Made by a program: the position numbers and the translations under genes
Shown here: piece by piece, positions 53,262 through 61,604 of the stretch
Layout of the letters: each line of letters starts with the position of its first letter
How positions within the stretch are numbered: the stretch's first letter is position 1
Notes under the pieces: model-generated
The model's input: the letters and a program-made list of their open reading frames with translations, nothing else
Database searches by the model: none
What the model was told of the DNA's origin: nothing
NCBI GenBank assembly: GCA_038203695.1
Contig: JBBRDQ010000001.1
Location: 1 to 64,000, forward strand
Direction of reading: 5' to 3'
Length of the DNA stretch: 64,000 bases
Source of the DNA: M3007 sp038203695
Lineage (GTDB): Bacteria; Bacteroidota; Bacteroidia; Chitinophagales; Saprospiraceae

Positions 53262-54845
53262 TTAGTCGAGCACATTTTCATCATTTTTCCAGGGTAGAAA
53301 AAGCATTCCCAGCACAAAACAGATGCCACCCACAATAATGGGATACCACAGCCCCACATACGGATCTCCAGAGGGGTTGTTCGCTGTTTTACTGGCATCA
53401 AACAGCCGCGTGGCAATAAATGGGGTGAGTCCGCCGAAAATGCCATTGCCAATATGATATGGCAGCGACATCGACGTGTAGCGAATACGCGTCGGAAATA
53501 ACTCGACCAGGAAAGCCGCAATCGGGCCGTAGACCATGGTCACGTATAGAATCTGGATAAACACCCATAATGCCATCATCCAGAAGTCATAAGAAGACAA
53601 CCAGAAGGTATTGGTTATTTCGGGTTTTACCGCAAGTTTGGAGGCATCCGCCAGTACGGTCGCCTTTTTCACTACTTTCAGGGATGCTCCGTCGGTAAAA
53701 AAGCGCATGGTCGCGGTGGTAAACGTTGAGTCTCCGGTAGCGGTCACGACCACCGTGGTGTTGACCGAACGCTGTGCCATTATTTCCGTTTTGGCGTCCG
53801 GATCGGCCAGATGGTACATAGCCTTGTAAATGGGACGATACGTGACGATCGCCAGCAGCATACCACTCATCATAATGGCTTTTCGGCCTACTTTGTCCGA
53901 CCAGGCACCAAAGACCAGGAAGAAAGGCGTGACGGCCAGAATGGCGATGCACAACAGGTACCGCACCTGTTCAAACTCCACCGCAAGCGTGCGTTCGATA
54001 AAGGTTTGCGCATAAAACTGGCCGGTGTACCAGATCACGCCCTGGCCCATTACTGCCGCAAATAGGGCCAATAACACCATTTTCAGGTTGGCTTTGCGGG
54101 CAAATGATTCTTTCAATGGATTCGTAGAGATTTTCCCTTCCCGCTTGATTTTGGCAAACATGGGCGACTCAGCCATGCGCATCCGGATGTAAACCGATAC
54201 AGCAATCAGAAAGATCGATACAATAAACGGCACCCGCCAGCCCCAGTCATTGAATACCTCGACGCCCAGCACTTTCCGCGTGGTCAGAATCACGCCCAGG
54301 GACAGGAAGAAACCCAGCGTGGCGGTCGTCTGAATATATGCGGTGAAATAACCGCGACGATGCGCGGGGGCATGTTCGGCTACGTAGGTCGCCGCGCCCC
54401 CGTATTCGCCGCCCAGGGCTAGCCCCTGCACAAAGCGCAACAACAGGATCAACACCGGTGCCCATATCCCGATTTGCCGGTATCCGGGTATCAGCCCGAT
54501 GGCAAAAGTGGAGCCGCCCATCAACAGGAGCGTCAGCAGAAAGGTGTATTTACGCCCGATACGGTCGCCAATGCGGCCGAACACCAGGGCACCGAAAGGA
54601 CGCACGATAAACCCCGCCGCGAAAGTGGCCAGTGTAGCCAGGAAGGCTGCGGTGGGATTGTCCTGTGGAAAAAATTGCCTGGAAATGGTCGTCGCCATCG
54701 CACCAAAGATGTAAAAGTCGTACCACTCAATCAGGGTACCTACCGACGAGGCCATAATGACTTTCATCAATCCCTGGGTACCAGTAGCATCTTGTATAGC
54801 CGTGTCACGCATAAATTTGGACGGAGTATCGGACTGTATCTGCAA
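53262..54845 (-). CDS. MHS-type MFS transporter
   Basis: A 527-residue proton symporter of the metabolite:H+ symporter group (ProP/ShiA/KgtP-like). The signature IGRKYTFLLTLLLMGGSTFA and the early GTLIEWYDFYIFGAMATTIS are present, with twelve predicted helices. An insert of about 70 residues (roughly 345-415, including NTTVVVTATGDSTFTTATMR) lies between late helices on the outer side, which is not found in the classical members. Substrate is probably a carboxylic acid, given acs in the same operon, but this is inference. Confidence 0.87.
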   Translation of the reverse strand: MQIQSDTPSKFMRDTAIQDATGTQGLMKVIMASSVGTLIEWYDFYIFGAMATTISRQFFPQDNPTAAFLATLATFAAGFIVRPFGALVFGRIGDRIGRKYTFLLTLLLMGGSTFAIGLIPGYRQIGIWAPVLILLLRFVQGLALGGEYGGAATYVAEHAPAHRRGYFTAYIQTTATLGFFLSLGVILTTRKVLGVEVFNDWGWRVPFIVSIFLIAVSVYIRMRMAESPMFAKIKREGKISTNPLKESFARKANLKMVLLALFAAVMGQGVIWYTGQFYAQTFIERTLAVEFEQVRYLLCIAILAVTPFFLVFGAWSDKVGRKAIMMSGMLLAIVTYRPIYKAMYHLADPDAKTEIMAQRSVNTTVVVTATGDSTFTTATMRFFTDGASLKVVKKATVLADASKLAVKPEITNTFWLSSYDFWMMALWVFIQILYVTMVYGPIAAFLVELFPTRIRYTSMSLPYHIGNGIFGGLTPFIATRLFDASKTANNPSGDPYVGLWYPIIVGGICFVLGMLFLPWKNDENVLD

Positions 54846-54909
54846 AACTAAAATGTCGAAACAAAATCAGGTCGATCCTGCTACAGGCACTTGATTATTG
54901 GTGGCCGGA

Positions 54910-54917
54910 CAAATGTA
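54910..54917 (-). promoter_or_regulatory. -7 promoter element TACATTTG
   Basis: On the minus strand TACATTTG matches TAnnTTTG, 64 bases before the transporter start, in the gap after the DUF1801 gene. No TTG is found at the best spacing. Confidence 0.4.
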
Positions 54918-54925
54918 GTGTAATC

Positions 54926-55384
54926 TTAGCGGGACGGTTTAAGATGTTTTTCGCACGTTGCCATCCACTGCTCAGGCGTTATTTTAGTGCATAATTCGCC
55001 CAACAATGCCACCGGCACATCGGCCGCTTTTTTGAAGCGCACACAGCACTTGCCCATATCCGGTTTTTTAGTAGAAACCTTGGCGTACGCTTCGAGAAAC
55101 CATGTCAACAATGGCCCTTCGTACAAAGCCATGTGGTAAAATGAGATGTAGTTTTTTTGCGAAGCCAGACTGATAAAAGGCAACGGCATTTTCGGATCGC
55201 AATGGTACCCAGTCGGGTAGAGCGAATGCGGCACCACATAACACAACATGCCATAACCCATAGTGGAAGCAAATCCTTTGGGCAGATTGTCTACAATAGC
55301 ATAATGCAAATCCGTGATAACGGCTTTCCGGTCTTCCGGCAGGGAGTTGAGATATTCGGCAGGTGTGGCTGCTTTTGATGTCAT
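54926..55384 (-). CDS. DUF1801 domain protein
   Basis: A 152-residue cytoplasmic protein of the DUF1801 (YdhG-like) family: AEYLNSLPEDRKAVITDLHY opens the fold, MGYGMLCYV is the conserved core and KKPDMGKCCVRFKKAADVPV closes it. Function is unknown; members bind an unidentified ligand in structures of the family and are widespread. It is free-standing, on the same strand as the transporter but with its own region in between. Confidence 0.87.
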   Translation of the reverse strand: MTSKAATPAEYLNSLPEDRKAVITDLHYAIVDNLPKGFASTMGYGMLCYVVPHSLYPTGYHCDPKMPLPFISLASQKNYISFYHMALYEGPLLTWFLEAYAKVSTKKPDMGKCCVRFKKAADVPVALLGELCTKITPEQWMATCEKHLKPSR

Positions 55385-55412
55385 GGACTGGATTTTTTAC
55401 GCGTGTATTGCC

Positions 55413-55793
55413 TTATTTTACCTTAACATAGTATAAAGGTCTGGAAAATCTCAAATTTCCATTATAATCAATCATATCGATTATAGGCCCTACCTGATCC
55501 GAACAGATGGAAAGCCGGTTTTTACGCTCGTCCCAGTACCAGGTTTGCAACAAGCGAAGGGATTTAATATTATTAAGATTTATATCGTTGCGTACGATTA
55601 CCACTTTCTCTTCATACGTTTCAGGATCGAAGGTAATAACGGTATCTACTTTGGAAACTATGCTGAGCCGGTCTTGCAACGGCATGGGCTTCCTGGCTTC
55701 CACAGTCGCATAAAATTGTCCTTTTGGATCGTCTCTGAACAACCCCAAATTATGTTCCACCGGATTCTGAAAACCATCCAGCAATTTTAGCAC
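55413..55793 (-). pseudogene. Possible 5'-truncated GldN-like gene
   Basis: A 126-codon frame with a GTG at its start; upstream it is closed by a TAA nine codons before. The end resembles the C-terminal region of GldN/PorN: LRLLQTWYWDERKNRL aligns by eye with the W-F-D-x4-M pattern, VGPIIDMIDYNGNL with the I-x-P-x5-D segment, and RPLYYVKV with the PLFWIY end. GldN is a type IX ring component of about 300 residues, so only part is left. It may instead be a distinct short paralogue. The composition is somewhat AT-rich. Confidence 0.42.
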
Positions 55794-55897
55794 ATGCGGC
55801 TGGCATACTTTTCTTACCGTTTCAATAACGCCCCGAAAGTAGCATATTACATTCGCCCCGTAATAGTGTTTTCAATATTACTTTCAAATTTTCTGCC

Positions 55898-57892
55898 ATG
55901 AATATTCGCCTGTTATCCCTTCTGTTTAGCCTCTTTTTTACCACGACGTCTTACGCGCAATGCTGGAACCTGGTCTGGTCCGATGAATTCAGCGGCACTG
56001 CGCTCAACACGGCCGACTGGTCGTACAATACCGGCGCTGGCGGCTGGGGCAACAACGAACTGCAATATTACACCGCGCGGACAGAAAACGTCAGCGTCGA
56101 TAATGGCAGCCTGAAAATCAAGGCATTAGCCGAAAATTATATGGGCAGCAACTATACTTCTGCACGCATTGTAACCAAGGATAAGGTGGCGTTCGCCTAC
56201 GGAAAATTTGTGGCCCGCCTGAAATTGCCCACCGGACAAGGCATCTGGCCGGCGTTCTGGATGCTGGCCGACAACAGTCCGTATGGCGGCTGGCCCTACG
56301 GCGGCGAAATTGATATTATGGAACTGATCGGTAACCAGCCCGCCCGCTCGTATGGCACGATCCATGGTGCCAACGGAAATGTGCACGTTTCTTACGGCAA
56401 TTATTATGACCTGCCCAGCGGCATTTTCGCCGACGCTTTTCATGAGTTTTCAGTGGAGTGGGAGCCCGGTACGATTCGGTATTACATCGATAACATCTTA
56501 TACCAAACCATTACCAATACCCAGTTGGGCGCAAATCCATGGCCTTTCGACCAGCCTTTTTCTTTGTTGTTAAATATAGCAGTCGGCGGCAATTGGCCCG
56601 GCAGTCCCAATATTAACACGGTTTTCCCGCAGACGATGGAAGCAGACTGGATCCGCATCTATCAAAAACTGGAAGATGTGGCGGTAAGCGGCCCGACGCT
56701 GGTCGAACCCGGCGCGACCAGTACAACCTATACGGCCGGCGATATTCCGGGCACCACTTATACCTGGTCGGTTCCGACGGACGCTACCATCGCCAGCGGA
56801 CAAGGCACGCATAGTATTCAGGTGAATTGGGGCAGCACGGGTGGCGAGGTGGCCGTACAATTGAACAACGGCTGTGGTACGATTACGCCATCCCTGACCG
56901 TGGATGTTTCGACCAATATCTGGGCAAATCCGGCATTTGAACAAGATCTGGCCAACTGGAATTTCCGCACCGGCAACACAGCGACCGGAAATATTGCCAT
57001 CACCACCACTAATGTGCAGCAAGGCACTAAAGCCGCCAGTATCCAGGTCATTACCGCCGGGGTTAATCCCTGGGACGTGCAGTTGTCGCGCCTGGCTACC
57101 GGCATTATACCTGGCCAGCAATATACGCTGTCCTTTTGGGTCAGGGCGGATGCTACTCGCCTGGCGTCATTCGCGTTTATTCATCCGACCAATTATACCT
57201 GGTACGCCGGTGGCAATTTCACCGCTACCACCGCCTGGCAAAAAATCACCCTTAACTTCACTGCCCCGGCCGGGCAAACGGCATTGCTGTTCAATATCGA
57301 CCTGGGGCGTTTTTCCGCAGCCACCTATGTAGTCGACAATTTTGAACTAGGCCAGACGCTGCTGTTACCGATCGAGTTATACGCGTTCACCGGGCAGCGT
57401 TCGCAAGCACAAACGGTTTCTTTGCAATGGTCAGCATTTGAACGCGAAGTAGACCACTACGAACTGGAACGCGCCGATGGTAATGACTTGTATTTCAAGA
57501 CAATAGGTCGTATGCCAGCCACTGGCGACAACACGCGGGAAACCTATCAGTTTGAAGACAACAACGTGCCGGAAGCCACTTTATACTATCGCATTGCCAG
57601 TTTTGACAACGACGGGACGCAGCAGAAATCGGCGATCGTAACGGTTGAAAGTTTAAAAATCCCGATTACCATTGCACCCAACCCGACGCAAAATACCTTC
57701 CGTATTGTGGCGGCGCTATTGCCTTATGCAGTAGAAATAACCGATGTCAGTGGACGGATCATTGAACGCCGTACGGAAACCAACAGCGATGATTCATACT
57801 CTTTGGCGGATTATCCCACCGGCACCTACTACATCAAAGTATGGATATCGGAAAAATCGCTGCCGGTTTCGTCGATTATTCAAAAACAATAG
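55898..57892 (+). CDS. Type IX secreted GH16 endo-beta-glucanase
   Basis: A 664-residue secreted glycoside hydrolase. Signal peptide to residue 20; catalytic GH16 domain (about 22-260) opening with WNLVWSDEFSGTALNTADWS and containing the active-site motif EIDIMELIG (nucleophile Glu137, acid/base Glu142). A PKD-like linker (about 265-340) and a CBM4/9-like module (about 345-490; WANPAFEQDLANWNFRTG) follow, then a segment and a type A sorting domain (IAPNPTQNTFRIV ... YPTGTYYIKVW). The laminarinase-like architecture suggests degradation of beta-1,3-glucans. It is exported through the type IX system. Confidence 0.92.
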   Translation: MNIRLLSLLFSLFFTTTSYAQCWNLVWSDEFSGTALNTADWSYNTGAGGWGNNELQYYTARTENVSVDNGSLKIKALAENYMGSNYTSARIVTKDKVAFAYGKFVARLKLPTGQGIWPAFWMLADNSPYGGWPYGGEIDIMELIGNQPARSYGTIHGANGNVHVSYGNYYDLPSGIFADAFHEFSVEWEPGTIRYYIDNILYQTITNTQLGANPWPFDQPFSLLLNIAVGGNWPGSPNINTVFPQTMEADWIRIYQKLEDVAVSGPTLVEPGATSTTYTAGDIPGTTYTWSVPTDATIASGQGTHSIQVNWGSTGGEVAVQLNNGCGTITPSLTVDVSTNIWANPAFEQDLANWNFRTGNTATGNIAITTTNVQQGTKAASIQVITAGVNPWDVQLSRLATGIIPGQQYTLSFWVRADATRLASFAFIHPTNYTWYAGGNFTATTAWQKITLNFTAPAGQTALLFNIDLGRFSAATYVVDNFELGQTLLLPIELYAFTGQRSQAQTVSLQWSAFEREVDHYELERADGNDLYFKTIGRMPATGDNTRETYQFEDNNVPEATLYYRIASFDNDGTQQKSAIVTVESLKIPITIAPNPTQNTFRIVAALLPYAVEITDVSGRIIERRTETNSDDSYSLADYPTGTYYIKVWISEKSLPVSSIIQKQ

Positions 57893-57895
57893 ATA

Positions 57896-58978
57896 CTATC
57901 CTGCTTTCAATTTCATCCGGTACGCCATCACCAGCGGAATGACCTTGCCGTAATTCGCCATCCCTTCCGGAATCCCTTGCGCTTTCAAATATTGGTCGTA
58001 CACATCATACCGAAATGCCGCAAAATACTCCGGGTATTGGGCCATTTGCTGGTAAATATTGTCCAGATCGGCGCGAAATCCGGTTGGCAACGCTGCGCGA
58101 AACGGCAGGTACGCCTCCGGCTCCAGTTGCCGGTAGGTACTGGCCAGTTCCCGCCAGTAATCCAGTTCCGCCGAGTAGCGCAACAAAGGATCATTAGAAT
58201 TTTCCAGCGCCAGATACGCCAGAAAGTTGCACGTCCCTTCATCGGCAAAACCGTAACCGTGACAAAATTCGTGGGCCAGGTTGTATGGTTTAGTCAAAGG
58301 ATGCAGACCCTGGTCAATATTGCATTCGCCCGTAAAGGGATTGTAAATACCCGCCGCCCCGAACCGCAACAGAAAGCCATCCCAAAACGGCTGTCGGCCA
58401 CGCGGCCGCCCCGGTGTAGGGTAGCCCAGGAGTTGTAATTCCCGGGTTACCTCCCGACGTATATCGTGTTCCAGTTTCGCTGGCGCGAATTCCAGCGCGA
58501 GCGGCTGGCTGCTATCGGCTTGTATCTGCCTGCGCAAGGCCAAAACCAGTGTGGTTTGGGTATCCAGCGCCATTTTTAAATTTTCGGTCGTTAGGGAAAT
58601 AGCCGGCAACGCCAGGTGTTGTTCGATCGGAATACGGCTGTAATTATAACCCCATACCCAGTAGAAAAGCGCAATCGTACCGGCTATAAACGCCAGCAAA
58701 TGGCGACCGGATTGCAGCAGGCGTTGGCGAAGGGGTACTGTTTTCCGAAATAAAAATGACCCGCCAAGGATCAATTTCCAAAGCAGCACCGCAAACAACA
58801 AATACGTAAACGGAAACGGCAGCCAGCCCGGCAAATAATCGATCGTATAGCGAACGCCCTGAAAAAAGCCCCGGCTATACCACTGCTCGGTCCAGGCAGG
58901 GTGCGCCTGCAACAGGGTGCGTAAGACCAGAGAAAAACCGGCAAAGAGAAACCAGAAATATTTTTTTAGAAATTTCAT
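57896..58978 (-). CDS. DUF3810 membrane metalloprotease-like protein
   Basis: A 360-residue inner-membrane protein with three hydrophobic helices in the first 110 residues and a long C-terminal domain. The zinc-protease motif HEFCH (His236, Glu237, His240) lies in NLAHEFCHGYGFADEG, consistent with DUF3810, which is annotated from Bacteroidota and Firmicutes without known substrates. The following ALENSNDPLLRYSAELDYWR segment is part of the family signature. It converges on the GH16 gene with 3 bases between stops. Confidence 0.85.
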   Translation of the reverse strand: MKFLKKYFWFLFAGFSLVLRTLLQAHPAWTEQWYSRGFFQGVRYTIDYLPGWLPFPFTYLLFAVLLWKLILGGSFLFRKTVPLRQRLLQSGRHLLAFIAGTIALFYWVWGYNYSRIPIEQHLALPAISLTTENLKMALDTQTTLVLALRRQIQADSSQPLALEFAPAKLEHDIRREVTRELQLLGYPTPGRPRGRQPFWDGFLLRFGAAGIYNPFTGECNIDQGLHPLTKPYNLAHEFCHGYGFADEGTCNFLAYLALENSNDPLLRYSAELDYWRELASTYRQLEPEAYLPFRAALPTGFRADLDNIYQQMAQYPEYFAAFRYDVYDQYLKAQGIPEGMANYGKVIPLVMAYRMKLKAG

Positions 58979-59040
58979 TCGGACTGGTGCTGGTATAAAG
59001 GTGCAAATTTAGGGTGACGGTTTGATCGCAGCACCATTCC

Positions 59041-59970
59041 TTATTTATCCCAGCATGCCCCCTTCACAGCTTTGGCAAATTCTACATCGCGCACCAGGCG
59101 CAAATACGAATCGCGGTTGTATTCCCGGCTCGTTGCCGGCAGGTCGTTCTGGTGAATAAAATGGGCCAGTACCGGCCAACCCTGCCGTTCCAGCGCAACG
59201 CGGGTGACACAAAAACAGTGCTGGTCGGTTTCACCCGGATGATTGGACTGTTCTGCCTGCGCCGCGAGTTTCAAATAATTCGCCACCGTAGGCGCAGTAG
59301 GGCGGGTAAAGTTAATGCGGTGCACTTGTGGGTCGTCGGGCAGATAAGTCGCCTCGAATTCATCCTGATCGGTGAGTGGAAAATTATTGGGCAGCATAAT
59401 AGCGCCCGTATCCGGCACCACAAATTTGCCGGCCACCTGTGCCCCGTCTGCCGTTGAGAATCCATAGACTACTTTTCGTTGCAGCGATTCTTCCACCACG
59501 TACAGGCGGGCGTTGGACGTGCTGCCGGCGGTATTGAGTTGCTGTTCAAGTAATGGCGTGAGTTTACTGCTGATACTGCGTTCGTAGGCGCGATTTTTCT
59601 GACTGCGGCCATATTGTTGCAGGCCGAAAACGGCCAGTCCCAATACTACCACCAGTCCGACTACGAAATATACCAGGTATTTATTGTTCTTCCTGGCGTC
59701 GGCTTTACGCTCGCGATTGCGGGGCGTATCAACGGTTTTATTGACGACAAATTCGTATCCAAAGCCGTTGGACTGTTTTTCCAGGTGCACTTCACAGAGT
59801 TCATCTTCAATAAAAAACGAGTAATTCCGCGATTCCAGCACCGAAAAATCAATTTGCACAACCCGCATATTACAATGGATGACCAAATGGCCCGTACGAT
59901 CGCCATGGTACAGACCGACCTTATGCCGTCCGCCGCGATTGTCGAGGAAAACCCAACCCATTTGTGCCAT
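59041..59970 (-). CDS. Single-pass membrane protein of unknown function
   Basis: A 309-residue protein with a soluble N-terminal part (about 1-90, strand-rich: GWVFLDNRGGRHKVGLYHGD), one membrane helix (about 99-117, YLVYFVVGLVVVLGLAVFGL) and a long extracytoplasmic part. The N-terminal region has a sequence that might bind a small ligand, and the C-terminal part includes HCFCVTRVALERQGW. I do not recognise the family. It lies between DUF3810 and the glutamine amidotransferase on the same strand. Confidence 0.65.
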   Translation of the reverse strand: MAQMGWVFLDNRGGRHKVGLYHGDRTGHLVIHCNMRVVQIDFSVLESRNYSFFIEDELCEVHLEKQSNGFGYEFVVNKTVDTPRNRERKADARKNNKYLVYFVVGLVVVLGLAVFGLQQYGRSQKNRAYERSISSKLTPLLEQQLNTAGSTSNARLYVVEESLQRKVVYGFSTADGAQVAGKFVVPDTGAIMLPNNFPLTDQDEFEATYLPDDPQVHRINFTRPTAPTVANYLKLAAQAEQSNHPGETDQHCFCVTRVALERQGWPVLAHFIHQNDLPATSREYNRDSYLRLVRDVEFAKAVKGACWDK

Positions 59971-60029
59971 ATTGCCATCGTTGAAATGCGAAAGTGGAAT
60001 AACGCAGCAAACGGCACTGCATTATGCAC

Positions 60030-60839
60030 TTAAACCAATTCCAGGGACAACTGTTCGATGGCGTTTTTCAGAAAATTCGGAATAATGGTCTGGAATGTAA
60101 GTTGGATCTTTTGCGGATTCGATAAATCGTGGATCATGTGCTCATAACGCGCCGGACCATGCTCTTCCACAATGGATGCCTTGCGCTCCGGCTCCAGGAA
60201 ATATTTCAGCAGACCCTCCGGATCGGCTTCCGGGTGAAACTGGGTGCCGATCATTTCCGGACTGAAACGAACGGCCATAATCGCCCGTTCAAAGTGTACG
60301 TGTGGCCGCAATTTTTCCAGGCATAAAATCTCCGCGCCCATCGCATGCAACTGCCGCGTATTGGCATTTACCACCTGATACCGGCGGAAATCGGCGATGT
60401 AAAATGGTTCCGGCAAATGTTCGAACACCGGCTCTACTTTTCCGCTGTGGGTTTTGTGGACGGGATAGGTGCCGAACGACATTTTGTAGCGCTGGTTCAC
60501 TTCGCCTATTCCGAAGTGATGGCAAGCCATCTGGAACGAATGACAAATGAAAAAGCAGTGTTTTTTCGGCTCCTGCCGGGTTTTTAGATTGAACTGCCAC
60601 AAGCCTTCAATCAGCGCATAAAAGCGATCGTGCCACGGTCCGTCATTGAGCATCGGGTCGCCGGGACCACCCGAAAACAGGTAAATGTCGTACGAAAGGT
60701 CGGGGATTTCATTTTTGGCACGTACATCGAAATGATCGAAGGTCAGTTCGTCGGCATAGCGGCCCAGGATGTTTCGAAGCATCGGAATCCCGCGATTTGA
60801 TTCGCCATTGTACATATCCACCAGTGCTGCACGCAACAT
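60030..60839 (-). CDS. Class I glutamine amidotransferase-like protein
   Basis: A 269-residue protein with a class I amidotransferase fold: oxyanion region FSGGPGDPML (55-64), nucleophile Cys99 in FFICHSFQMACHH, and His202/Glu204 in GTQFHPEADPEGLL. The usual GxCxGxQ elbow is changed to ICHSFQ. Such proteins transfer ammonia from glutamine or hydrolyse gamma-glutamyl compounds; no synthetase partner is next to it, so it may be a stand-alone enzyme such as a gamma-glutamyl hydrolase-like one. It uses the first ATG in the frame. Confidence 0.85.
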   Translation of the reverse strand: MLRAALVDMYNGESNRGIPMLRNILGRYADELTFDHFDVRAKNEIPDLSYDIYLFSGGPGDPMLNDGPWHDRFYALIEGLWQFNLKTRQEPKKHCFFICHSFQMACHHFGIGEVNQRYKMSFGTYPVHKTHSGKVEPVFEHLPEPFYIADFRRYQVVNANTRQLHAMGAEILCLEKLRPHVHFERAIMAVRFSPEMIGTQFHPEADPEGLLKYFLEPERKASIVEEHGPARYEHMIHDLSNPQKIQLTFQTIIPNFLKNAIEQLSLELV

Positions 60840-61118
60840 AGTATTCCATTTTTAGACATGAAAGATGACCTGGTGTACTAAAAAGCAGTGCCAGGAGCGC
60901 ATTACACAATAAAAAACAGCGGGTGTGATCGGCGGGATGAAGGTCGTGGTGCTGCGCAATTTTTAACGGCACATTTTGACACGCCTGTCTGACAAAGGTC
61001 ACCATTCAACCTGGAATTTTGAAACAGTTGGCAGGGTTTAATTTTGGCAGCCCGCCACAAAGCAGTATCTTTGTGCCCTTTAAAATAGTTTATACATTGA
61101 TCTTCAAATACTTACAGT
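60840..61118. other. Divergent intergenic region with one clear promoter
   Basis: About 280 bases between the glutamine amidotransferase (-) and the acidic protein gene (+). The plus-strand promoter at 61044-61073 is clear. A minus-strand GACCTTTG (near 61000) is close to the -7 consensus and may serve the amidotransferase gene. Confidence 0.5.
61044..61073 (+). promoter_or_regulatory. Consensus promoter TTG-N19-TATCTTTG
   Basis: TTG at 61044-61046, 19 bases, TATCTTTG at 61066-61073, the exact Bacteroidota layout. It is 45 bases before the ATG at 61119 and drives the acidic protein and helicase pair. Confidence 0.75.
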
Positions 61119-61601
61119 ATGAAATTTGTTTCTTCTGAAACGATTGACAGCGTTATCGAGACCCTGGAAAATTTGGGTGATGACCAATATGAAAAACAAA
61201 TGGAAGTCTTTGCCGAGGCCCAGCCCGTCATTTTTGCCTGGTTGTTCAGCGAGCAATTCGAGTTATTGACCGAAGATGAAAAAGGCTTTTTACAATACCT
61301 GGCATTGATCGCCTGGCAGTCGTACACCAAAGTAAATGGTCCGGTCGACACGATATCGGAAGATGAAATCGGCGAAGCCGAAGAAGTGAACTTTGGCGTT
61401 CTGGAAGCCAGCACCGCCAAGAAATTCCGCGATCGTCTCAACCCGTTCTTCGAAAAATATCCACAGGAAGACCTGCTCGCCTTTGCCGAAGAAGCCGTTT
61501 TGGAAGAAGAAGATGAAGTCGAAGCGCTGGTCACTAAAGAAGGCCGGGAGACGATTTTCATCGCCTTGAAAACGATGATCGACGTGTTGCTCCCGGATTA
61601 A
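61119..61601 (+). CDS. Acidic helical protein of unknown function
   Basis: A 160-residue cytoplasmic protein that is strongly acidic and predicted helical, for example MKFVSSETIDSVIETLENLG, then EAVLEEEDEVEALVTKEGRE. I recall similar small acidic proteins in related genomes but cannot name one. It is directly followed by the helicase gene (3-base gap), so it is translated from the same message and may be a partner or regulator of the helicase. There is a consensus promoter in front. Confidence 0.7.
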   Translation: MKFVSSETIDSVIETLENLGDDQYEKQMEVFAEAQPVIFAWLFSEQFELLTEDEKGFLQYLALIAWQSYTKVNGPVDTISEDEIGEAEEVNFGVLEASTAKKFRDRLNPFFEKYPQEDLLAFAEEAVLEEEDEVEALVTKEGRETIFIALKTMIDVLLPD

Positions 61602-61604
61602 TCT

